Shown: piece by piece, positions 55,952 through 63,869 of the stretch | How the letters are laid out: each line of letters opens with the position of its first letter | Position numbering within the stretch: the first letter of the stretch is position 1 | Source of the DNA: SZUA-547 sp963669315 | GTDB lineage: Bacteria; Pseudomonadota; Alphaproteobacteria; Rhodobacterales; Rhodobacteraceae | Direction: 5' to 3' | NCBI GenBank assembly: GCA_963669315.1 | Contig: OY770021.1 | Location: forward strand, 2,914,001 to 2,978,000 | Length of the DNA: 64,000 bases | The notes under the pieces: model-generated | The model's database searches: none | What the model saw: only the letters and a program-made list of their open reading frames with translations | What the model was told of the DNA's origin: nothing | Translations under genes and position numbers: made by a program

Positions 55952-56461
55952 ATGACGATGTCGCTCGACCGTTGGGTGGCCCTTGCCATCTTACTCATAT
56001 GCGCAATTTACGGCTATTCGGCCTGGTTCGCTATGGACGAGCTGCTGGCGCCGATCATGAAGAGAAATCCGATCTGGCCGTCCACATTTCCGAAAGTTCT
56101 GTCGGTTCTCGGCGTGATCCTGGCGATATCTGTGGTGCTGAACCTAGAGAGGCAAGAGTCGAAGGACCCCTCCGCAATGGAGATCAACTACACGCGCCTC
56201 ACCGATTACAATATCGGACAAGCGCTCGGGCTTCTGGGTCTGATGGTGGTCTACGCCTTCGCGCTGCGCCCGGTAGGCTTCCTCGCCTCGACATTCATCT
56301 TTCTCACCGCGGGCAGCTATATCCTGGGCGAGCGGAGATATGTCTTGATGGCCATAACCTCCGCGCTTGCCGCTGGCATCGTCTGGTATCTGGTCGAACA
56401 GGTGCTTGGCATTTTCCTCAAGCCGCTTCCGGCATTTCTTACAGCGACAGTGGGGGCATAA
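55952..56461 (+). CDS. tctB: Tripartite tricarboxylate transporter, small membrane subunit TctB
   Basis: A 169-residue inner-membrane protein with four hydrophobic helices: WVALAILLICAIYGYSAWFA, VLSVLGVILAISVVLNL, LGLLGLMVVYAFALRPVGFL and the C-terminal LMAITSALAAGIVWYLVEQV. Size and helix number fit TctB, the poorly conserved subunit of this family. It sits between tctC and tctA, 3 bp before the latter. A GGGGGGAAGAAA ribosome site precedes the ATG. Confidence 0.88.
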   Translation: MTMSLDRWVALAILLICAIYGYSAWFAMDELLAPIMKRNPIWPSTFPKVLSVLGVILAISVVLNLERQESKDPSAMEINYTRLTDYNIGQALGLLGLMVVYAFALRPVGFLASTFIFLTAGSYILGERRYVLMAITSALAAGIVWYLVEQVLGIFLKPLPAFLTATVGA

Positions 56462-56464
56462 GAC

Positions 56465-57982
56465 ATGCTTGAAGGACTTCTTATCGGCCTCGGCACCGCG
56501 TTTTCGGTCACCAACCTTGCGATGGTGATCGGCGGCTGCCTGATTGGCACGTTCATCGGCATGCTGCCGGGCCTCGGCCCGATGTCGATCATCGCGATCA
56601 TGATCCCGATCGCAATCTCGATCGGCGATCCCTCGGCCGCGCTGATCCTGTTGGCCGGCGTTTACTATGGTGCGATCTTCGGCGGCTCGACCTCCTCGAT
56701 CTTGATCAACGCGCCGGGCGTCGCATCGACGGTGGCGTCCAGTTTCGACGGATACCCGCTGGCCCGCCAGGGCAAGGCGGGCAAGGCGCTGACGGTCGCG
56801 GCGATCTCGTCCTTCATGGGCGGCACGATCGGCGCGGTTCTGCTGATGATCTTCGCGCCGGCGCTGGCTTCCGTGGCGCTTCTGTTCCACTCGGCCGAGT
56901 ATTTCGCACTTATGGTCGTGGGTCTCTCGGCCATCGCCGCTTTCGCCGGTTCCGGACAGGTCTCGAAAGCCTTGTTGATGACCATTCTGGGCCTGATCAT
57001 GTCGACAGTGGGGGAGGGCGTGCTCTTCAACCTTCCGCGCTTCACGATGGGTATCATGGATCTGCAGGGCGGGTTCGGCTTTATCACGCTGGCCATGGCG
57101 ATGTTCGCCCTGCCCGAGGCGCTGTTCCTTGTCCTCGACAAGTCGCGCTCGAATTCCGGCGATGCTGGCGGCGAGATCAAGGATCTTCGTATCAACCGGC
57201 AGGAGGCGAAGCAAATCACCCCGGTGATCGGCCGCCAGTCGGTCATGGGCTTCATGATTGGGGTGCTGCCGGGCGCGGGCGCCACGATCGCCTCTTTCCT
57301 GGGCTATGCGGTCGAGCGAAACATCGCCTCGCCCGAGGAACAGAAAGAGTTCGGCAAAGGCTCGATCAAGGGGCTGGCGGCGCCGGAAAGCGCCAACAAC
57401 GCGGCCTGCACCGGCTCTTTCGTGCCGCTCCTGACGCTGGGCATCCCGGGGTCGGGCACCACGGCGATCCTGCTGGGCGCGTTGATCGCGCTCAATGTCT
57501 CGCCCGGCCCGCGTCTGATGATCGACGAGCCGCAGATCTTCTGGGCGGTGATCATCTCGATGTATCTCGGCAATCTGGTGCTCTTGATCCTGAACCTGCC
57601 GCTGATCCCCTATATCGCCAAGATCCTGATGGTGCCGCGCAACTACCTGATCCCCTTCATCCTCTTTTTCACGCTGATGGGGGCCTATATCGGGCAGAAC
57701 AACGCGACGGAGCTGCTGCTTCTGGTCGGGTTCGGCGTCATCGCGTCGATCTTCCGCTTCGCCGACTTCCCGCTGGCGCCTCTGCTGATCGGGTTCATCC
57801 TCGGCCCGCTGCTGGAGAACAATTTCTCCCGCGCGATGCAGCTCTACGAAGGCCCCGGTTTCATACTAGATCGTCCGATGACGCTCGGATTGCTGGCCAT
57901 CGCTGTCTTGCTGATAGTCCTGCCCAGCTACCGCGCTCGTCGCGCCCGCAACCGGGCGAAAGGCGTAGCAGACGCGGATTGA
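56465..57982 (+). CDS. tctA: Tripartite tricarboxylate transporter, large membrane subunit TctA
   Basis: A 505-residue inner-membrane protein with about 12 helices. The conserved TctA motif GTFIGMLPGLGPMSIIAIMI is near residue 35, followed by YYGAIFGGSTSSILINAPG, GVLPGAGATIASFLGYAVER and APESANNAACTGSFVPLLTL. It works with TctB and TctC to bring in tricarboxylates using an ion gradient. It ends at 57982, followed by a terminator. Confidence 0.95.
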   Translation: MLEGLLIGLGTAFSVTNLAMVIGGCLIGTFIGMLPGLGPMSIIAIMIPIAISIGDPSAALILLAGVYYGAIFGGSTSSILINAPGVASTVASSFDGYPLARQGKAGKALTVAAISSFMGGTIGAVLLMIFAPALASVALLFHSAEYFALMVVGLSAIAAFAGSGQVSKALLMTILGLIMSTVGEGVLFNLPRFTMGIMDLQGGFGFITLAMAMFALPEALFLVLDKSRSNSGDAGGEIKDLRINRQEAKQITPVIGRQSVMGFMIGVLPGAGATIASFLGYAVERNIASPEEQKEFGKGSIKGLAAPESANNAACTGSFVPLLTLGIPGSGTTAILLGALIALNVSPGPRLMIDEPQIFWAVIISMYLGNLVLLILNLPLIPYIAKILMVPRNYLIPFILFFTLMGAYIGQNNATELLLLVGFGVIASIFRFADFPLAPLLIGFILGPLLENNFSRAMQLYEGPGFILDRPMTLGLLAIAVLLIVLPSYRARRARNRAKGVADAD

Positions 57983-57993
57983 GAACTGCGGTA

Positions 57994-58025
57994 GGCCCCG
58001 ACGCCCGAGTTGCGCCGGGGCCTTT
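57994..58025 (+). terminator. Terminator after tctA
   Basis: GGCCCCG (57994-58000) pairs with CGGGGCC (58016-58022) and is followed by TTT. It lies 12 bp after the tctA stop and closes the tctCBA unit. Confidence 0.7.
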
Positions 58026-58149
58026 GCAACCAGTCACATCCGGGACTTTATTCGTTCTTCCGAGCGAATTCAGTCAGAGAGAACCGCTTTGGTGCTTTGA
58101 GCACAAATGCCGACTTCTCGGACGAAACTTGCGGATTTTCCGATCCGTC

Positions 58150-58238
58150 GCAAGCTTGGGATGGCGGCGGTTTTGTAGAACCTCGGTTCCTGAAATTCAG
58201 GGAGAGCCAGACGGTTTCGGATTGGTCTGACAATACTC
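58150..58238 (+). mobile_element. Relic of an IS6-family right end before the carbonic anhydrase gene
   Basis: GATGGCGGCGGTTTTGTAG, GGTTCCTGAAATTCAGGGAG, CCAGACGGTTTCGGATTGGT and TCTGACA follow, in order and spacing, the last ~90 bp of the IS6 copies (TGGCGGCGGCT..., GTTCCTGCGTTTTGAGGGA, GAGACGAGTTCGAAAGTG, TCTGACA). It ends 20 bp before the ATG of the carbonic anhydrase gene, whose upstream region is therefore partly IS-derived. Substitutions show that it is old. Confidence 0.6.
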
Positions 58239-58257
58239 AAAAAGGGAAACACTCAAA

Positions 58258-58914
58258 ATGTCCGGACACGCTAAACCGCTTCCTGAGTATCTGTTGGATC
58301 GCTATCGCGGTTGGAAAATGTTTCGGTTCGACGAGAACAAAGCATGGTTCAATCGTCTGGCCACGGAGGGCCAGCGCCCAAGGGCTATGGTGATCAGCTG
58401 CTGCGACAGTCGAACAGAAGCCGTCAGAATGTTTGGTGTCGAGCCGGGCGACCTGTTCGTTGTGAGAAACGTCGCAAATATCGTGCCTCCCTACACGCGG
58501 GATCACGCCCATCATGGCACATCGGCGGCGGTGGAATATGCTATAAAGGTTCTGAAAGTCGCAAATGTCCTCGTCATCGGGCATTCGAAATGCGGCGGGG
58601 TCGCCGCCTGCCACGATATGTGCTCGGACGAAGCGTCGGAGTTAACAGAAAAGGACAGCATAATCGGACGCTGGGTCGACCTCTTGCGACCCGCCTATGA
58701 GAGAGTGGCTGTGCTTGAACTGGACCGTTCCGAGAAACTGCGGAAGCTCGAGCATGAGGGCGTTCTAAACTCCCTCAGCAATCTCGCAACCTTCCCATGC
58801 GTGCAGGAAGCGATCGAGAAGGGTGAAACCGCAATTCATGGTGCTTGGATCGAAATCGAGACTGGTGTGATGGACGTTTACAACCCGGGTTCTGACTCAT
58901 TTGCGTCAATTTGA
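58258..58914 (+). CDS. Beta-type carbonic anhydrase
   Basis: Interconverts CO2 and bicarbonate. The protein is 218 residues. Zinc ligands and the Asp/Arg dyad lie in VISCCDSRTEAVRMFGVEPG (Cys48, Asp50, Arg52) and VIGHSKCGGVAACHDM (His109, Cys112). FVVRNVANIVPPY and GTSAAVEYAIKVLKV are typical. The residue after the first zinc Cys is also Cys, where many homologues have Ser or Ala. The start is ATG 58258 with AAAAAGGGAAA upstream. It is a single gene, possibly supplying bicarbonate for carboxylation. Confidence 0.93.
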   Translation: MSGHAKPLPEYLLDRYRGWKMFRFDENKAWFNRLATEGQRPRAMVISCCDSRTEAVRMFGVEPGDLFVVRNVANIVPPYTRDHAHHGTSAAVEYAIKVLKVANVLVIGHSKCGGVAACHDMCSDEASELTEKDSIIGRWVDLLRPAYERVAVLELDRSEKLRKLEHEGVLNSLSNLATFPCVQEAIEKGETAIHGAWIEIETGVMDVYNPGSDSFASI

Positions 58915-59050
58915 ATGCAGCCCGCCATCAGTGATGATTTCGGGCTCAGGCATAAACCAAAGCCTCCATGATTATGCCTGACTGTCCGGTCGAAACGGCG
59001 GCCAGTTTAGAAGCTGTGAACGCAATGGATGTAGCCTAGACCGTCATTTG

Positions 59051-59088
59051 CAAGGTAGGTTCTTGAATTAATCCAGCCCCCGCAACCA
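59051..59088 (+). pseudogene. tRNA 3'-end-like fragment (fMet-like) including CCA
   Basis: CAAGGTAGGTTCTTGAATTA then ATCCAGCCCCCGCAACCA resembles the variable loop, T-arm and acceptor 3' half of an initiator-tRNA-like gene (expected ...AGGTTCAAATCCTGCCCCCGCAACCA), with small insertions in the T-loop. No 5' half pairs with it upstream, so it is not a tRNA gene. A tRNA-style terminator follows. Such 3' halves are common integration scars. Confidence 0.45.
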
Positions 59089-59111
59089 GCTTTATAGACT
59101 CGACCGCATGG

Positions 59112-59135
59112 CCGCTCGCATCGAGCGGCTTTTTT
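59112..59135 (+). terminator. Terminator after the tRNA-like fragment
   Basis: CCGCTCG (59112-59118) and CGAGCGG (59122-59128) form a perfect stem with a CAT loop, followed by C and six T. It is a strong intrinsic terminator in plus orientation, of the kind seen behind tRNA genes. Confidence 0.85.
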
Positions 59136-59165
59136 GCGTCTGTGGCGAGGGACAGGATCCCCGCC

Positions 59166-59887
59166 GGTGGTGTCAGACACTTTCTAACTCGCCTCAGCTT
59201 CCCTCAAAACGGAGGAACCTAGGCGGAACAAAGCTGCCGCCACTCCTCAAGTGCGGCGGTTCGGAACAGTTTGAAATATCGTCTGGAGTAGAGGTGGCGC
59301 TCGCAGTTGAAGAGGTTGCAGACAGAAGAGTGAACTGCGGCGAACTTCTGCAAACTTCGCATGCGCCGGAAGCGGAGCATCGCCCGATCCCTTCGTCGGA
59401 ATGGCAGGTGTGAATTCTCCGCCCTGTTGTTGAGCCAGCGTTCCGTGGCCTGAAGGTCTGAACAGCCAAGCTCGCGTAATGCAGCGCCATATGACCGAAG
59501 GCAGTCGGTCACGATCTCATGCGGATGGCCATAGCGCTTCATCAATTTCCTGAGGAATTTCAATGCGGCGCGCTTATCCCGGCGTTTCGTGAAGATTGCA
59601 TCCAGCACCTCGCCTTCATGATCCACGGCGCGCCACAAATAGTAGCGCTCGCCGTTGATCTTTACGAAAACCTCGTCCAGGTGCCATCGCCAGTTCGAGT
59701 ATGCGCGCATCCGATCGACACGCTTGCGCTTGATCTCGGCGGCGAACATCGGACCAAACCGCCGCCACCAGAACCGGATCGTCTCGTGGCTGATATCGAT
59801 CCCGCGCTCATGCAAAAGGTCTTCGACATTCCTCAGCGAAAGCGGGAAGCGGATGTACATCATGACCGCCAGGCGGATGACGCCGGG
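59166..59887 (-). mobile_element. IS6-family element truncated by IS21
   Basis: The right end GGTGGTGTCAGACAC begins at 59166. The transposase runs leftward on the minus strand, and the element stops abruptly at about 59885, where the IS21 left end starts. The normal left end, with the first ~15 transposase residues, is missing. Confidence 0.82.
59219..59884 (-). pseudogene. IS6-family transposase lacking its N-terminus
   Basis: Homology begins at VIRLAVMMYIRFPLSLRNVE and runs unbroken through RWHLDEVFVKINGERYYLWR (D), EIVTDCLRSYGAALREL (D) and NRAENSHLPFRRRDRAMLRF (E) to ...EEWRQLCSA and TAG. The native start MSK.NPFKGFHSSP is replaced by IS21-derived codons (an open frame extends to 59980). 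Catalytic residues are intact, so a chimeric protein is conceivable but activity is doubtful. Confidence 0.85.
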
Positions 59888-60002
59888 TGTAGAGGGCGCC
59901 TGTAAATCCAACCACGGGAGCGGCGGAATGTCTTCGCTGCGGGCGGCGTAAAAACCCGCCACGTGGAAGTCTCGAACCATTGAGGTTTGATTTGAGGCGG
60001 GG

Positions 60003-61517
60003 ATGTACGGGTTGGAGATTTATCATCGTGTCCGGCGGGCGGTTCTGCGCGACGGGATGAGCGAGCGGGAAGCGGCGCTGGCTTTCGGGATCGATCGGGC
60101 GACGGTGTCGAAGATGTTGCGGTTCTCCGAACCGCCTGGTTATCGGCTGAAGTCGCAGCGGCCACGCAGCCGGATGGACGCGCACGCGGATTTCGTTGAT
60201 CAGATCCTGATCTCGGACCGGGAGGTTCCGAAGAAGCAGCGACACACGGTGCGGCGGATCTTCGAGCGTCTGCGAGATGAGCGCGGGTTCGAGGGCGGCT
60301 ACACGACGGTGCGGGACCATGTGCGCCCTCGGCGCCAGCACCTGAAGGAGGCCTTTGTTCCGCTCGCGCATCCCCCGGGCCAGGCGCAGGCCGACTTCGG
60401 CGAAGCGACCGTCGTGCTTGGCGGGGTCGAGCGGAAGGTGCGGTTCTTCGTGGTGAGCCTGCCACAGAGCGACGCCTTCTTCGTGAAGGCCTATCACGCG
60501 GAGACGGCTGAGGCGTTTTGCGACGGGCATGTGGAGGCTTTTGCGTTCTTCGGCGGTGTTCCCCTCTCCATTCTCTATGACAACACCAGGCTGGCGGTGG
60601 CGCAGATCCTTGGCGACGGGACCCGCAAGCGCAGCCGGATGTTCGAGGCCTTGCAGTCGCATTACCTGTTCGAGGACCGGTTCGGCCGCCCAGGTCGGGG
60701 GAACGATAAAGGCAAGGTGGAGGGGATGGTGGGCTTTGCGCGCCGGAGCTTCATGGTTCCGAATCCGTCGGCGCCCGACATCGACGCCTTGAACGCGACG
60801 CTGCTGGAGCGCTGCCGGGAGCGCCTGTCGGCGGTGCTGCGCGGGGTGGAAAGCGCCAGCATCGGCGCCCGGCTGGACGCGGATCGGGCGGCGTTCATGG
60901 ATCTGCCGGCGACGCCGTTCGAGGCCTGCCATAAGCGGCCCGGCCGGGCGAGCAGCCTGGCGCTGGTCCGCTACAAAAACACGGACTACTCGGTTCCCGT
61001 CGCCTACGCCCACAGGGACGTGATGGTCAAAGCCTATGTCGATGAGATCGTCATCGAAGCGGGCGCCGAGGAGATCGCCCGCCACAGACGCTCCTACGCC
61101 GCCGAGGACTTCGTCTTCGACCCGCTGCATTATCTCGATCTGATCGAGCGCAAGGTGGGGGCCCTCGATCAGGCCGCGCCCCTGCAGGGCTGGGATCTGG
61201 GCGATGACTTCGACCGGCTGCGCCGCCTCCTGGAGGCGCGGCTCAGCCAGAGGAACCGCAGATCCGCCGGCAAGCGCGAGTTCGTGCAGGTGCTGCAGCT
61301 GTTCAAGGTCTTCCCCGAGCCCGTGGTCCGATCCGCCGTGCGCGACGCGCTGGAGCTCGGGGCGATCAGCGCCGACGCGGTGAAGCATCTGGCGCTCTGC
61401 AAAACCGAGAACCGCCCGCCGCGGCTGGACCTGAAGGAGTACCCGCATCTGCCCGTCTCCGCCGTCGCGGCGACCAACCCGGCCGACTACATGGCTCTGA
61501 TGGCCGGAGCGATATGA
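60003..61517 (+). CDS. istA: IS21 transposase IstA
   Basis: A 504-residue DDE integrase-type transposase. The N-terminal helix-turn-helix is MSEREAALAFGIDRATVSKM. The catalytic core has D in QAQADFGEATVVLGG, D in LSILYDNTRLAVAQ and E in NDKGKVEGMVGFARR, the ordinary IstA pattern. The C-terminal part is conserved (YKNTDYSVPVAYAHRDVMV). The stop overlaps the istB start. The gene looks intact and so possibly active with IstB. Confidence 0.93.
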   Translation: MYGLEIYHRVRRAVLRDGMSEREAALAFGIDRATVSKMLRFSEPPGYRLKSQRPRSRMDAHADFVDQILISDREVPKKQRHTVRRIFERLRDERGFEGGYTTVRDHVRPRRQHLKEAFVPLAHPPGQAQADFGEATVVLGGVERKVRFFVVSLPQSDAFFVKAYHAETAEAFCDGHVEAFAFFGGVPLSILYDNTRLAVAQILGDGTRKRSRMFEALQSHYLFEDRFGRPGRGNDKGKVEGMVGFARRSFMVPNPSAPDIDALNATLLERCRERLSAVLRGVESASIGARLDADRAAFMDLPATPFEACHKRPGRASSLALVRYKNTDYSVPVAYAHRDVMVKAYVDEIVIEAGAEEIARHRRSYAAEDFVFDPLHYLDLIERKVGALDQAAPLQGWDLGDDFDRLRRLLEARLSQRNRRSAGKREFVQVLQLFKVFPEPVVRSAVRDALELGAISADAVKHLALCKTENRPPRLDLKEYPHLPVSAVAATNPADYMALMAGAI

Positions 61518-62284
61518 TGAGCGCCGCGACGAACGAAGCGCCGGAAATCCTGCTGCGCCATCACCTGAAGAAACTGAAGCTCCCCACCGTGCTGCGCGAG
61601 CATGAGAAGATCGCCCGGCAATGCGCCGAGGAGAATGTCGACCATGTCCGCTATCTCGCCCGGCTGATCGAACTGGAGCTGCTGGATCGGGAGGCGCGGA
61701 TGATCGATCGGCGCATCAAGGCCGCCAGGTTCCCGGCGATCAAGAGCCTGGAGAGCTTCGATTTCGACGCCATCCCGCAATTGAACAAGAAACTCGTCCT
61801 GAACCTTGCCCGCGGCGAGTTCGTCAGCCGACGGGAGAACGTCATCGCCCTCGGCCCGTCCGGCGTCGGCAAGACCCATGTCGCCCTCGGGATCGGCCTG
61901 GCCGCCTGCCAGCGCGGGATCAAGACCCGCTTCGCCGCCGCCGCCGCAATCGTGCATGAGCTGATCGAGGCCCGCGACGAAAGACGTCTCCTGCGTCTCC
62001 AGAAGCAGATGGCGACGGTCGAGCTGCTGATCATCGATGAGCTCGGCTTCGTCCCGCTCTCAAAGACCGGCGCAGAACTGCTGTTCGAGTTGATCAGCCA
62101 GCGCTACGAACGCGGCGCCACCATCATCACCTCGAACCTGCCCTTCGACGAATGGACCTCGATCCTCGGCGAAGAACGCCTCACCGGAGCCCTTCTCGAC
62201 AGGCTCACCCACCATGTCCACATTCTTGAGATGAACGGCCGGTCCTACCGCCTGGCGCAAAGCCGGGCTCGCAAAGCCATCTGA
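61514..62284 (+). CDS. istB: IS21 helper ATPase IstB
   Basis: A 256-residue DnaA-like AAA+ ATPase that helps IstA choose and capture its target. Walker A is IALGPSGVGKTHVALGIGLA; Walker B is LLIIDELGFVPLS; sensor region TIITSNLPFDEWTSIL. The start is ATG 61514 (or 61517), overlapping the istA stop. Intact. Confidence 0.93.
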   Translation: MMSAATNEAPEILLRHHLKKLKLPTVLREHEKIARQCAEENVDHVRYLARLIELELLDREARMIDRRIKAARFPAIKSLESFDFDAIPQLNKKLVLNLARGEFVSRRENVIALGPSGVGKTHVALGIGLAACQRGIKTRFAAAAAIVHELIEARDERRLLRLQKQMATVELLIIDELGFVPLSKTGAELLFELISQRYERGATIITSNLPFDEWTSILGEERLTGALLDRLTHHVHILEMNGRSYRLAQSRARKAI

Positions 62285-62305
62285 ACAACTCCCCGGCTCA
62301 ACCAC

Positions 62306-62339
62306 GGGCGCGCTCTGACTCTTGACGGTCAGCGCGCCC
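62306..62339 (+). terminator. Long hairpin after istB
   Basis: GGGCGCGCTCTGAC and GGTCAGCGCGCCC form a long, nearly perfect stem around TCTTGAC, 22 bp after istB and inside the IS21 right end. There is no T-run after it. It may stop transcription into the flanking DNA or be part of the right-end repeat structure. Confidence 0.55.
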
Positions 62340-62420
62340 TTGGCGCTGGATCAGACCGATCCACTCAGCTGGCCGGGTGTTCGGGCGCCCAACTGGACGG
62401 AAGTTCGGGCGCCATTGACA

Positions 62421-62756
62421 CCAGTAGGCGATCCGCGCGATCTCGGCTGGCAGGGTAAAGACGACATGGAAATACTCGACCGGGAGCAGGTCTTCGGCGC
62501 GCGCCGCCATCCAGTCGCGCGCCGCGGGGCCCTGACACTTCGGGCAGTGTCGGTTCTTGCAACTGTTGTAAGCGACATGCTGGTGATCACACTTGGCGCA
62601 CGCCGCCACATGGCCGCCGAGCGCTTCGGTCCGGCAGGCTTCGATGGCGGACATCACCTTGAGCTGGGAGAGGCTGACATGCCCGGCATTGGCCCGCCGC
62701 CATGCGGGGCCGTGTCTTCGGAATATGTCGGCAATCTCCAGTCTAGGGCGGGGCAA
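62421..62756 (-). pseudogene. IS91-family transposase, N-terminal fragment
   Basis: Starts PRPRLEIADIFRRHGPAWRR, then the zinc-binding domain ACAKCDHQHVAYNSCKNRHC and PKCQGPAARDWMAARAEDLL, up to YFHVVFTLPAEIARIAY, where homology stops at the IS21 end. IS91-like Y1 transposases are ~300-400 residues, so only about the first 110 survive and the catalytic Tyr domain is gone. It lies 10 bp after a tyrosine recombinase on the same strand, the usual pairing for this IS91 subgroup. Confidence 0.87.
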
Positions 62757-62766
62757 AGCCCGCGCC

Positions 62767-63654
62767 TTAACCCGGCCGGGTCTTGCGGGTCTGCAAGTTC
62801 AATTGCTTGAGCGCCTCGAACGGGCTGGTGGTGTCCCGGATCATCCCGGTGGCGACTTTGGTGTACTGGGCGGTGGTCGTCAGCTTGGCGTGACCGAGGA
62901 GCACCTGGATCACCCGCACATCCGTCCCCGCCTCCAGCAGATGGGTGGCGAAGCTGTGCCGCAGGGTGTGCAGCGTTGCGGGCTTGTTGATCCCGGCCAT
63001 GCGCTTGGCCGATGTGAAGGCCCGGTTGAGCTGTCGTGGCGAAATCGGGTTGATCTTCGGCTTGCCGGGAAACAGCCAGCCTTCTGGCCGCGCCTCCAGC
63101 CAATACTCACGTAAAAGATCGAGCAGCCCGGCCGACAACATCACCTTGCGGTCTTTCCGACCCTTGCCCTGCACGACATGGATCAGCATCCGGTCGCTGT
63201 CGATGTCGCCGATCGTGAGATTGCAGACCTCGGAGGCCCGAAGCCCGGCGCCATAGGAAATGCTGAGCGCCGCGCGGTACTTGAGCCCGGGACCGGGCGC
63301 GGCCATCAGCAGGTCGGAGACTTCCTCGGCGCTGAGCACTGCGGGCAGTTTGCGCGGCTGAGTGCGGAATTGCATGTACCGCTTCATCTCTTCCCGCCCG
63401 CCGGTCATCGAGAAAAAGAAGCGCAGCGCGGTGATGCGCCTGTTGTAGACCGAGGGCGTCACCTCGGCATCCGTCATGTGAAGCTGGTACGCGCGAAGCT
63501 CTTCCGGCGCCGCCGTATCCGGCGAGCGACCCAGAAACGCCGCGAAATCCTTGACCGCCCGGATGTGCGCCTGCTGGGATTTGGCCCCAAGTCCCCGAAT
63601 GCGCATATCCTCGATCATCCGAGCGCGCAGCGGCGTGGTCCTCTCCTCTGTCAT
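62767..63654 (-). CDS. Tyrosine recombinase of an IS91-type element
   Basis: A 295-residue XerC/D-like recombinase. The N-terminal SAM-like domain is RIRGLGAKSQQAHIRAVKDF. Catalytic residues: Arg in SYGAGLRASEVCNL, Lys in VVQGKGRKDRKVMLSAG, HxLRHSFATHLLEAG (His, Arg), LLGHAKLTTTAQYTKVATG (His and nucleophile Tyr). It accompanies IS91-family transposases in proteobacteria and is encoded just upstream of the transposase fragment. The gene looks intact. Confidence 0.9.
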   Translation of the reverse strand: MTEERTTPLRARMIEDMRIRGLGAKSQQAHIRAVKDFAAFLGRSPDTAAPEELRAYQLHMTDAEVTPSVYNRRITALRFFFSMTGGREEMKRYMQFRTQPRKLPAVLSAEEVSDLLMAAPGPGLKYRAALSISYGAGLRASEVCNLTIGDIDSDRMLIHVVQGKGRKDRKVMLSAGLLDLLREYWLEARPEGWLFPGKPKINPISPRQLNRAFTSAKRMAGINKPATLHTLRHSFATHLLEAGTDVRVIQVLLGHAKLTTTAQYTKVATGMIRDTTSPFEALKQLNLQTRKTRPG

Positions 63655-63869
63655 GGAAGCCTCCTGTCTGTCGATTGAGAAGGCCCCAATCGTCAGGCAG
63701 GTCCGCCAATTCCCAAATGCACGGCGTTCTGATCAATGAAGTACGGCGGCCACAAGCGCCCCTGCCGCGGCAGCGGCTTCGTCCTAGGGCTCCTTTGAGA
63801 CGATCAGGCTGCGGAGTGAGATGTCTGGTCTCAGCGGCGAAGCAGACGATGGATGTGGGCCGGTTGGCA

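Larger units (their letters stand above)
58915..59218. other. Gap between carbonic anhydrase and IS6 transposase remnant
   Basis: Holds a tRNA 3'-end-like fragment (59051-59088), a terminator (59112-59135) and the IS6 right end from 59166. The first ~130 bp contain a dyad around GCCTCCATGATTATGCCTGA but no convincing gene. Confidence 0.5.
59888..62420 (+). mobile_element. IS21-family insertion sequence
   Basis: About 2.5 kb with istA and istB. The left end TGTAGAGGGCGCCTGTAAAT and the right end, read inward, TGTCAATGGCGCCCGAACTT match at TGT....GGCGCC..A, as expected of imperfect IS21 terminal repeats. CAACCACGGG also occurs at both ends (59909 and 62299). The left flank is IS6 and the right flank is an IS91-type transposase gene, so the two sides are not one original target and no target repeat is seen. 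Confidence 0.82.

Noticed and set aside
58920..59090. Complete tRNA or tmRNA gene
   Set aside because: Only a T-arm/acceptor-like 3' part is present; no 5' acceptor strand, D-arm or anticodon arm pairs with it.
59808..61448. 546-codon open frame on the minus strand
   Set aside because: Shadow of IS21 istA, whose DDE motifs and coupling to istB are clear.
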